DNA of 64,000 nt, taken from NCBI GenBank assembly GCA_017395085.1, contig JAFPWF010000034.1, positions 124,001 through 188,000 on the forward strand, in the 5' to 3' direction. The position numbers were made by a program, and so were the translations under genes. Numbering within the stretch: position 1 is the first letter of the stretch; each line of letters starts with the position of its first letter. The stretch comes from Oscillospiraceae bacterium (GTDB lineage: Bacteria > Bacillota > Clostridia > Oscillospirales > Oscillospiraceae). Positions 58,277-64,000 of this stretch are shown here, piece by piece. The notes below the pieces were generated by a model. That model worked only from the letters and a program-made list of their open reading frames with translations. It did no database searches and was not told the DNA's origin.

Positions 58277-58927
58277 TTATCTTCTGTTTGGTTTATATAG
58301 TCCTATCTTAGACTCAAAGATTTTTGTAAATGTACGCTCGTAGCTTTTCCCATGAAGAGAAGAACGGATTGACTCCAAGGGTTTTACTGCTTCCGCCTCA
58401 TAGACGTTCAGCTCATGAGTTCTGTCATTATACTTTTCATAGTATTTTTTTACGATTTTTTTTACAAATGATTTCTGATCAGTGTTATCAGTGTGGATCA
58501 CAGCGTAGAGAAACAGGTCCGTCAACACCTCAGTAAACGGGATACTCGACATTTTCAGAAACTGATCTTTCGTCATCTGTGAGTTTGAGCCCAGTTCAAT
58601 GTCACCAGACATGGAGTCTTTCTCGATCAACTCCTTCAGAATAAATATCAGCTGAACATATCTCTGAGGTTCAATACACGGTTTCACAACCTGATAGAAA
58701 AAACGGGCGGCCCTTGCCGGGTGCATCTCCCTTGCACGCTTTACCCAGTCTGTATTCAGGTTTTGCGCTCCACTGAGAATTTGACGAATACTCTCCTGGG
58801 AAAGGGTGTATTGCGCTGTCGGTTCGAGAAGGCTGAAGAGTTTCGGACAAAAGGATGCCTGTCCTTCGCCACTAATGGCGCAGGATAGCAAAGCTCTTGT
58901 GTATGAGGCAATACAAAAGTGTCCCAT
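58277..58927 (-). CDS. Unrecognised helical protein in a defence-like operon
   Basis: This 216-aa protein is mostly helical with no catalytic motif. It starts MGHFCIASYTRALLSC, and has SLEPTAQYTLSQESIRQILSGAQNLNTDW-like helices; KEYFYQVVKPCIEP and LFLYAVIHTDN follow (parts only). The GAGG Shine-Dalgarno is 5 nt before the ATG. It is the second gene of the XRE-led operon. I do not recognise the family; the context suggests an anti-phage accessory protein. Confidence 0.5.
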   Translation of the reverse strand: MGHFCIASYTRALLSCAISGEGQASFCPKLFSLLEPTAQYTLSQESIRQILSGAQNLNTDWVKRAREMHPARAARFFYQVVKPCIEPQRYVQLIFILKELIEKDSMSGDIELGSNSQMTKDQFLKMSSIPFTEVLTDLFLYAVIHTDNTDQKSFVKKIVKKYYEKYNDRTHELNVYEAEAVKPLESIRSSLHGKSYERTFTKIFESKIGLYKPNRR

Positions 58928-58949
58928 AATTACCTCGCCTCATCTTATC

Positions 58950-59156
58950 TCAATCATCGAATAATACATCAACGACATCGCCAATATTACAGTTGAGCGC
59001 TTTACAGACTCTCCCCAAAACCTCAAGCGCCACTGGCTGCTCTTTCCCCATTTTTGCAATGGTCGAAGACGTGACCCCTGTTGCCTCCATCAGGTCACGC
59101 TTGACCATTTTTTTATCTATAAGCAGCTTCCAAAGTTTGGCATAACTGAATCTCAT
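58950..59156 (-). CDS. XRE/Cro-CI family regulator
   Basis: This 68-aa protein is a single HTH of the Cro/CI type (KKMVKRDLMEATGVTSSTIAKMG is the HTH core). Small XRE proteins often control restriction or defence operons. The ATG at 59156 has GAGG 8 nt upstream. It is the first gene of a minus-strand operon of five, with a candidate promoter at 59214-59242. Confidence 0.9.
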   Translation of the reverse strand: MRFSYAKLWKLLIDKKMVKRDLMEATGVTSSTIAKMGKEQPVALEVLGRVCKALNCNIGDVVDVLFDD

Positions 59157-59535
59157 ATGAATACCTCAGCACTTGTTGTTTTTTGCAAATCGTATACCTC
59201 TCCATTGTAATACAGTTTAGCACAAAAGTTCGCACTATTCAATTATTACTCAGCCATCGTACTTAGTTTCTTCGAGAATGCAAAGTTCTAATCGTCTGCT
59301 GAAACAAGTCATGTATTTGAAGCATTCTGGTGATACCCGTAAGTTTTAAATTAATTACCCTGACTATATCTGCTCTGGCATACTTTGCCACAAGCTTTGC
59401 CGCAATCTTTCGGCAATAAGCATCTCTCTACTGACTAACATTTCTCTCACAATTCTCTAACTTCCCGATATATCGTCTCAGCGCTTGATAGGTTGTATCA
59501 TACAGCCATAAATTAACAGTCGAGGAGGACACAGA
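59157..59535. promoter_or_regulatory. Divergent spacer with the XRE operon promoter
   Basis: This 379-bp spacer carries a minus-strand promoter: TTGAAT (59237-59242), 17-bp spacer, TAAACT (59214-59219). On the plus strand GAGGAGG near 59523 precedes the ATG at 59536. Nothing else is recognised. Confidence 0.55.
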
Positions 59536-59733
59536 ATGACCGACGCTGAAAGAGAGAACTGGCTCTGCAATCTCCAGGAAACCGCCACGATTGTGGCACG
59601 GCAAACCAGCCGGGAAACGGTATACAACGTGCTCAGCAGATACGGTGCAACCAGCATCGAAAAGCTGAATCCCGGCGACTACTCTGATGTCTTCAGCGAC
59701 CTCTACGCCATAGAGGCAGCTTCGAAAGACTGA
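59536..59733 (+). CDS. Hypothetical protein (65 aa), mobile-element type
   Basis: This 65-aa acidic protein (MTDAERENWLCNLQETATIVARQTSRETVYNVLSRYGA..., parts only) is of a type seen in integrative elements of Clostridia. It has a strong GAGGAGG Shine-Dalgarno. The function is unknown. The 211 bp after it contain no clear gene. Confidence 0.6.
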   Translation: MTDAERENWLCNLQETATIVARQTSRETVYNVLSRYGATSIEKLNPGDYSDVFSDLYAIEAASKD

Positions 59734-59944
59734 ATTCATCCATCACCTGCGGCGGCGCACATTGACCGGCCGGAATGTGTGTGCATGGCCAATGCAGGTG
59801 GAAGAAATGTACACGACCAGTGTCATGCACCACCGGTCACCGAATTGAAACGGGGATTCCCCGGAAAGGTGACCAAATGAACAGAATACTGGCGAGCCAT
59901 ACAGGTTGTCTCCGTTTCCGTCAAACGGAAAGGAGCCAACTTAA

Positions 59945-60598
59945 ATGGCAGAAAAAACAAGCGACCGCTTCGATCGCGAGCCATTCATGCATCATGTCCA
60001 TACCGGCGAGCACGGCGAACTGCTGTTCGACGCGCCGGTCGAGATCAGGACCAAGGAGGACCTTGACTTTTTTGGCATCAGCTGGCGGGACACCAAAACA
60101 CTCCGTTTCGGCAGAAGCGAGCGAATCAACGTTTACTATTACCGGACGGAAAACCGCGCTTATGCAGACGACCAATGGCGGTATCTCAGCACCAAGCACT
60201 CCGGCGAGTATGCATCCACACGCTGCTTTATTAAAGGCAAAAGAAAAAAATACGTCCGCTGCGAGGATCGGATTCCCTGCAAGAACTGCCCGCACAAAGG
60301 CGACCGGAAGCCGCCCTTCATCAGTCTGGACGAACTTGTCGAAACCGGCTACGAACCGGCAGCTGCAGCATCGTTCGAGGAAGATGAGATGGCTATATCC
60401 GAGTACGAAAGTATCAGAACCATGATGGATCAGGAGGACGAGCGGATTGCCGCGGCTCTCGAAGCAAGAGAATTGCACGGCCTTACGGTAAAAGAAATTG
60501 CAGCCGAATTTCATCTTTCGCCTCAGCGGGTTTATCAGCTTCTTGACAGAGCCAAAGCGATTGGACGGAAGTACCGTACGCGGTATCCGGACACTTGA
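59945..60598 (+). CDS. Sigma-like HTH protein of mobile-element type
   Basis: This 217-aa protein has an N-terminal part with a CxNC-like zinc site (CEDRIPCKNCPHKGDRKPP, near residues 111-129) and a C-terminal sigma-70 region 4-type HTH (GLTVKEIAAEFHLSPQRVYQLLDRAKAI). It is close to proteins often annotated as sigma-70-like in ICEs and plasmids of gut Firmicutes. AAAGGAG precedes the ATG. Its exact role is unknown. Confidence 0.65.
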   Translation: MAEKTSDRFDREPFMHHVHTGEHGELLFDAPVEIRTKEDLDFFGISWRDTKTLRFGRSERINVYYYRTENRAYADDQWRYLSTKHSGEYASTRCFIKGKRKKYVRCEDRIPCKNCPHKGDRKPPFISLDELVETGYEPAAAASFEEDEMAISEYESIRTMMDQEDERIAAALEARELHGLTVKEIAAEFHLSPQRVYQLLDRAKAIGRKYRTRYPDT

Positions 60599-60659
60599 CA
60601 AAACCCGCCGCTGCCTCTATGATATGCGAAGTATCAGAAAGACAACGGCGGGTGGCAAG

Positions 60660-60839
60660 ATGGAAGAAAAGCACTGGTCTGAAATGACCATTGAAGAGAA
60701 AAATCATGAACTGTTCCTCCGGCAGAAAGAAACACTGGATCAGTTTCTGGAACACGGTGCCATTACAAAGGAACAGCACGACAAAAGCCTACATGATCTG
60801 ATAGAAAAGATGGGTGAAGCGGTGAGCCAGGGAACCTGA
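60660..60839 (+). CDS. Small helical protein of mobile-element type (59 aa)
   Basis: This 59-aa protein (MEEKHWSEMTIEEKNHELFLR..., parts only) is a helical protein found frequently in integrative elements of Clostridia. The ATG at 60660 follows GGCGGGTGG; the frame is open to 60498 without support. A terminator overlaps its stop. Confidence 0.6.
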   Translation: MEEKHWSEMTIEEKNHELFLRQKETLDQFLEHGAITKEQHDKSLHDLIEKMGEAVSQGT

Positions 60840-60868
60840 TGAAGGAACCCTTGCTCACCGCTTTTATA
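60817..60868 (+). terminator. Terminator overlapping the stop of the 59-aa gene
   Basis: AAGCGGTGAGC (60817-60827) pairs with GCTCACCGCTT (60853-60863), followed by TTTA. The inner loop is partly complementary (AGGG with CCCT). Confidence 0.78.
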
Positions 60869-60893
60869 TTATGCTATTTCACCCTGCAGATGG

Positions 60894-61949
60894 TCATCCA
60901 TCCGTCAGGAAGCCCTTGAGTATTTTACTCCTCGTCGGGTGCTTCAGCTTCCGGATGGCCTTTGCCTCGATCTGCCGGATTCGCTCCCTGGTAACACCGA
61001 ACTCCGACCCGACCTCTTCCAGCGTTCTAGATTTCCCGTCCTCCAGCCCAAACCGAAGTTCAACAACGCGCCTTTCCCGCTCTGTCAGCGTGCCAAGCGC
61101 TTTCCGTACCTCTTCCTTCAGCATTGCGGAGTTAACCTGTGAGGCCGGGTCGGAAACGCCGTCGTCCGGGATAAAATCACCCAAGTGGGAATCCTCTTCC
61201 TCCCCGATCGGGGTTTCCAGACTGACCGGATCCTGGGCCACCTTCAGAATATCCCGGATCTTCTCAACGGGCATACCTAGCTCTTCCGCCAGCTCTTCGT
61301 CGCTCGGATCATGGCCAATCACCTGAAACAGCTGCCTCTGTGTACGGATAACCTTATTAATGGTCTCGACCATGTGGACAGGGACGCGGATGAGCTTGGC
61401 CTGGTCGGCGATGGCGCGTGTGATGGACTGGCGGATCCACCAGGTCGCATAGGTGGAGAACTTATAGCCTTTGGTATAATCAAACTTGTCAACCGCTTTC
61501 ATCAGGCCAAGGTTGCCCTCCTGAATGAGGTCCAGGAACTGCAGTCCGCGTCCGACATAGCGCTTTGCAATGGAAACCACAAGACGGAGGTTTGCTTCCG
61601 TCATCTTTTGTTTTGCGTTCTCATCGCCCTCGCTCATCTTTTTGGCGAGCGCCTGCTCTTCTTCCAGTGTCAGAAGAGGATACTGCCCAATCTCCTTAAG
61701 ATACATTCTAACCGGATCGTCTGTGGAAAAGCTGTCCATCAGGCCCTTAAGGTCTTTTACCTCTTCGACCGGGACCTCCTCCACATCGTCCAGATTTTCC
61801 GGTTCCTCCTCAGAGATATCTTCCGCGACCGGCAAGAGAAGATCGTCTTCGATTTCATCCTGCACATTCATTGCTTCCGTTTCTGATTCCTCAATCACTT
61901 TCTCCGCCAGCATCTCCAGATCTTCATTCATCAGTTCTTCGTCGTTCAT
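60894..61949 (-). CDS. rpoD: Primary-type RNA polymerase sigma factor RpoD
   Basis: This 351-aa sigma-70 has an acidic N-terminus (residues 1-75, rich in Glu/Asp), then region 1.2 ([18 protein letters not shown]), region 2 ([49 protein letters not shown]), region 3 ([11 protein letters not shown]) and region 4.2 ([23 protein letters not shown]). The ATG at 61949 has GGAGG 7 nt upstream. dnaG, its usual upstream neighbour, is absent; the flanking genes are phage lysis genes and mobile-type genes. It may be the sole rpoD of the genome moved to this place, or a second copy. Confidence 0.93.
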   Translation of the reverse strand: MNDEELMNEDLEMLAEKVIEESETEAMNVQDEIEDDLLLPVAEDISEEEPENLDDVEEVPVEEVKDLKGLMDSFSTDDPVRMYLKEIGQYPLLTLEEEQALAKKMSEGDENAKQKMTEANLRLVVSIAKRYVGRGLQFLDLIQEGNLGLMKAVDKFDYTKGYKFSTYATWWIRQSITRAIADQAKLIRVPVHMVETINKVIRTQRQLFQVIGHDPSDEELAEELGMPVEKIRDILKVAQDPVSLETPIGEEEDSHLGDFIPDDGVSDPASQVNSAMLKEEVRKALGTLTERERRVVELRFGLEDGKSRTLEEVGSEFGVTRERIRQIEAKAIRKLKHPTRSKILKGFLTDG

Positions 61950-62003
61950 GAGAAAACCTCCGGAAAATAGAATATAAAAAACAGCCACATTATACTACGT
62001 CTG

Positions 62004-62825
62004 TCAAGTGTGGATTAAAAGCGCCGTCCAGGTATCCTCGCCGATTTCGCCGTCAGGCTCCAGAGCCGCTTTGGCCTGGAAGCTCCTGACGGCTTTTTCG
62101 GTGGCGGGGCCGAAGTCGCCGTCCGGGGTCTCGCGGCCGAGGAACTTCCGGCCGCCGCAGTCATAGCCGCGGTGGATCAGGACCGCCTGGGCGGACTCGA
62201 CGGCTGTGCCGGTGGCACCGCGTTTGAGGAGTGGGAGACGGACAAGGACGGTTTGGGGCGAAGGGGCCGATTCCCCTTCTGACTGCGCGGGCTGCGGCTC
62301 TTCCGGGACGGCGGATGCCTTTTCATACCACGGGTGGCCATAGCCGGCGATGCTGCCGCTGCTGCGGGGGTAGCTCAGCTTCTGCACCCGGTCGGAGCTG
62401 TTGCCCTCCACCACGGTGATGCTGCTTTCGGAAACCTCAACCACAATACCGGTGTGGCCGACGGTGCCGCCGGCATAGAAGAAGACCTGATCACCCGCTT
62501 TGGGATTCTGATCGCATCTCCCCTGCTGCTGATAATACTGCATGGAGTAGATGCAGGCGGCGCCCAGGTCGCCTGTCTGGCACTGGATGCGCTGACCGTC
62601 CGGGCCGAAGGCCTTCCAGAAGACCCAGTCTGTAAAAATTTCGCACCAAGGACACGCGCTCTTGTCACCATTGTAGTAGCCGGCGGCGGCAAGGTCCCGG
62701 GCGTACTTGGTGCAGTTGCCGCTGCCGGCGTTCGCCAGAGGATCGTCGAGGGAGGCGTTGGACGCCTTCTCGCGGTAACCTACCTCGGCAAGGGCAATCT
62801 GGATAACTCTGTCAACGGGATTCAT
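62004..62825 (-). CDS. Phage endolysin (CHAP-like amidase with peptidoglycan-binding domain)
   Basis: This 273-aa protein has an N-terminal CHAP/NlpC-type amidase: catalytic Cys in CPWCEIFTDWVFW, His in GGTVGHTGIVVEV and a following Glu/Asn. A proline-rich linker leads to a C-terminal PG-binding-1 domain (GATGTAVESAQAVLIHRGY, DGDFGPATEKAVRSFQ, ...). It breaks the cell wall when the phage is released. It overlaps the holin gene by 14 nt. Confidence 0.92.
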   Translation of the reverse strand: MNPVDRVIQIALAEVGYREKASNASLDDPLANAGSGNCTKYARDLAAAGYYNGDKSACPWCEIFTDWVFWKAFGPDGQRIQCQTGDLGAACIYSMQYYQQQGRCDQNPKAGDQVFFYAGGTVGHTGIVVEVSESSITVVEGNSSDRVQKLSYPRSSGSIAGYGHPWYEKASAVPEEPQPAQSEGESAPSPQTVLVRLPLLKRGATGTAVESAQAVLIHRGYDCGGRKFLGRETPDGDFGPATEKAVRSFQAKAALEPDGEIGEDTWTALLIHT

Positions 62826-63270
62826 GCTTCCCTACCACTTCTCCGATCGCCTCTTCCGTCTCACCGGACTTCTCTGCTCGGTTATGCAACTGCTCCAGTA
62901 CATCCTTCAGCGCCTGCGGAATTGGCAGGCCGAGATGGGCAGCGTTCTCCAGAATGCTCAGACCGTCGTTGGAGAGGAAGAAGAAAATCACGGCGGTGCG
63001 GAGAATACCGGTTTCATGCAGGATCTGCGTATCCAGAATGTGGGCAAGGCCCACCAGCAGGAAGATGAGCACCTTGCGGCAGATGCCTTTGAAGCCCACC
63101 GCGGAGCTGAGCTTCTTGTCCGCCACGGCGCACATGACGCCGGTGATGTAGTCGACGGCGACAAAGATCACCAACGCATAGAGCAGGCCGTCAGATCCGC
63201 CGAGGAAGTAGCCGAGCCATGCGCCCACGGCAAAAAAGAGAGATTGAATGATCGTCCAGAATTCTTTCAA
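62812..63270 (-). CDS. Phage holin (phage_holin_4 / TcdE-like family)
   Basis: This 152-aa protein has several membrane helices (SLFFAVGAWLGYFLGGSDGLLYALVIFVAVDYITGVMCAV, then LIFLLVGLAHIL and TAVIFFFLSNDGLSILENAA; parts only). This is the pattern of phage holin family 4. A charged C-terminus (ETEEAIGEVVGKHESR) ends it. It opens the membrane for the endolysin. It starts at ATG 63270 and overlaps the endolysin gene. Confidence 0.9.
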   Translation of the reverse strand: MKEFWTIIQSLFFAVGAWLGYFLGGSDGLLYALVIFVAVDYITGVMCAVADKKLSSAVGFKGICRKVLIFLLVGLAHILDTQILHETGILRTAVIFFFLSNDGLSILENAAHLGLPIPQALKDVLEQLHNRAEKSGETEEAIGEVVGKHESR

Positions 63271-63288
63271 GATATTATCCTCCTGAGA

Positions 63289-63549
63289 TTATTCCGGCAT
63301 CAGCCGGATTACGGTGGTTCCTGTGCCCATCTTTTCAAGACCTTTGAAGGCCGTAAAGCCGGAGAAGGTCTTTTCGTCTTCATCGAAGATCCGGGTCAGG
63401 GCGGATGTGTGCGACGGATCGCTGAAGACGGAAAAGAGCGTTGCGAGATCCGTCTCCGGGGTCTCGAAGCGGAGGGAACCGTCAAAGTCCGAGATCCCGA
63501 TCCAGTTGATCGGCAGGGTGAAGCCCTGCGCGGTGCGAAGAGTAAGCAT
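63289..63549 (-). CDS. Small phage protein (86 aa) between tail and holin genes
   Basis: This 86-aa protein (MLTLRTAQGFTLPINWIG...ETDLATLFSVFSDPS, parts only) is typical of a small protein between the tail fibre and holin genes of clostridial phages. The ATG at 63549 has GGAGG upstream. The function is unknown. Confidence 0.6.
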   Translation of the reverse strand: MLTLRTAQGFTLPINWIGISDFDGSLRFETPETDLATLFSVFSDPSHTSALTRIFDEDEKTFSGFTAFKGLEKMGTGTTVIRLMPE

Positions 63550-63559
63550 GTGTTCCTCC

Positions 63560-64000
63560 TTATTGCCATCCTAAGTATTGCAGTGTTCTGCCGGATATCG
63601 TCGCGGATGACAAACCTATGGTCTTGCCGCCGTAGTAGAACGCCGTGTCGATCTCGAGCTGGCTGAAGTGAGCGTAACCGGTGAAGTAGCCGTACAGCAC
63701 ATCGATGTTCGCCTTGTTCGTGCCCACCTGGTCCAGCGTGGTCTGGAAGCTCGTCTTCCCGTAGGAGACGGAGCTTGAGCCCAGCACCCGGTTCACCACG
63801 GAGCCGTCGTCCAGGTTGTACGACTCGATGGTCTCGTCGGCGATCTTCCCGCCGGTGATGGAGCCGGTGCCGATGCGGTCGACATTCAGGGTTCCCGCCG
63901 TGATCTTGGAGGCGTTGAGGTTCTCGATGTTGGCGTTCGCGATCTTCAGGGTGCCGTTTTCAATGTCGCAGCCGCCGATCTGCCCGGCGGTGGCGTATAC
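63560..64000 (-). CDS. Phage tail protein, C-terminal part (partial)
   Basis: The frame is open from the right edge to the stop at 63560, with no start inside the window. The visible ~146 residues contain repeats of the NVDRIGTGSITGGKIADETI type, typical of tail-fibre and tail-associated proteins with GSI/GKI/IADxTI triplets. The end has YGGKTIGLSSATISGRTLQYLGWQ-like residues (parts only). It is the last structural gene before the small protein, holin and endolysin. Confidence 0.75.
   Translation of the reverse strand, partial: VYATAGQIGGCDIENGTLKIANANIENLNASKITAGTLNVDRIGTGSITGGKIADETIESYNLDDGSVVNRVLGSSSVSYGKTSFQTTLDQVGTNKANIDVLYGYFTGYAHFSQLEIDTAFYYGGKTIGLSSATISGRTLQYLGWQ

Noticed and set aside
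59775-60425. Plus-strand ORF of 216 aa overlapping the sigma-like gene in another frame
   Set aside because: The overlapping frame from 59945 has an HTH, a zinc site and a good Shine-Dalgarno; this one does not.

Overview
The window comes from a Firmicute, most likely a gut-type member of the Clostridia. The evidence is a moderately GC-rich genome with Shine-Dalgarno AGGAGG sites, a T-box in front of pheST, a YvcK/GPH/BlaI-BlaR gene repertoire, DUF1538 with PII-like partners, and a clostridial-phage replication module (Rrp5-like/DUF2800/DUF2815/PolA/D5 primase/VRR-NUC/SNF2). No rRNA or CRISPR array is present. The species cannot be named from this sequence.

From 1 to about 31.1 kb the content looks chromosomal. 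It holds an acyltransferase-fold protein, a secreted protein, YvcK, RfbA, a zinc-ribbon membrane protein, a GT2 glycosyltransferase, a HAD phosphatase and a pair of COG0523 (G3E) metallo-GTPases, one with a very His-rich linker. These are followed by a DD-carboxypeptidase, ComEA, an OmpR-type two-component system, an M24 aminopeptidase, pheST under a T-box, a threonine aldolase, a small membrane protein with a zinc-ribbon TPR-like protein, a voltage-gated-type K+ channel, a DUF1538 transporter with two PII-like proteins, a large secreted acidic protein and Lon. The block ends at tRNA-Pro(CGG), which has a consensus promoter and a terminator.

From 31.3 to 36.8 kb the minus strand carries the distal half of a phage early operon: a 110-aa protein, D5-type primase/helicase, VRR-NUC, SNF2 helicase, a 90-aa protein, a sigma-like regulator and an excisionase-like HTH. 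The proximal half (Rrp5-like, DUF2800, DUF2815, small membrane protein, PolA) lies at 49.7-53.9 kb on the plus strand. Between them are non-phage genes: an AraC regulator, GH2 beta-galactosidase, GPH sugar transporter, alpha/beta hydrolase, a BlaR1-like M56 protease fused to beta-helix domains with its BlaI repressor, and an ECF sigma factor with a membrane partner. A single inversion of about 36.8-53.9 kb would restore the usual phage gene order.

From 53.9 to 59.2 kb there is a HigBA toxin-antitoxin and a five-gene minus-strand operon that looks like defence material: an XRE regulator, two unrecognised proteins, an HsdR-like nuclease-helicase whose end is an HsdS tail, and a small Cys-rich protein. 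From 59.5 to 60.8 kb three small plus-strand genes resemble integrative-element cargo. A stand-alone primary-type sigma factor (RpoD) follows at 60.9-61.9 kb. From 62.0 kb to the edge the minus strand carries the end of a phage late operon: endolysin, holin, an 86-aa protein and a partial tail protein that runs off the window.

The most promising places for something undescribed are the XRE/two-unknown/HsdR-like operon (54.7-59.2 kb), the BlaR1-beta-helix sensor with its BlaI circuit (43.9-47.6 kb), and the DUF1538/dual PII-like operon (23.4-25.7 kb).
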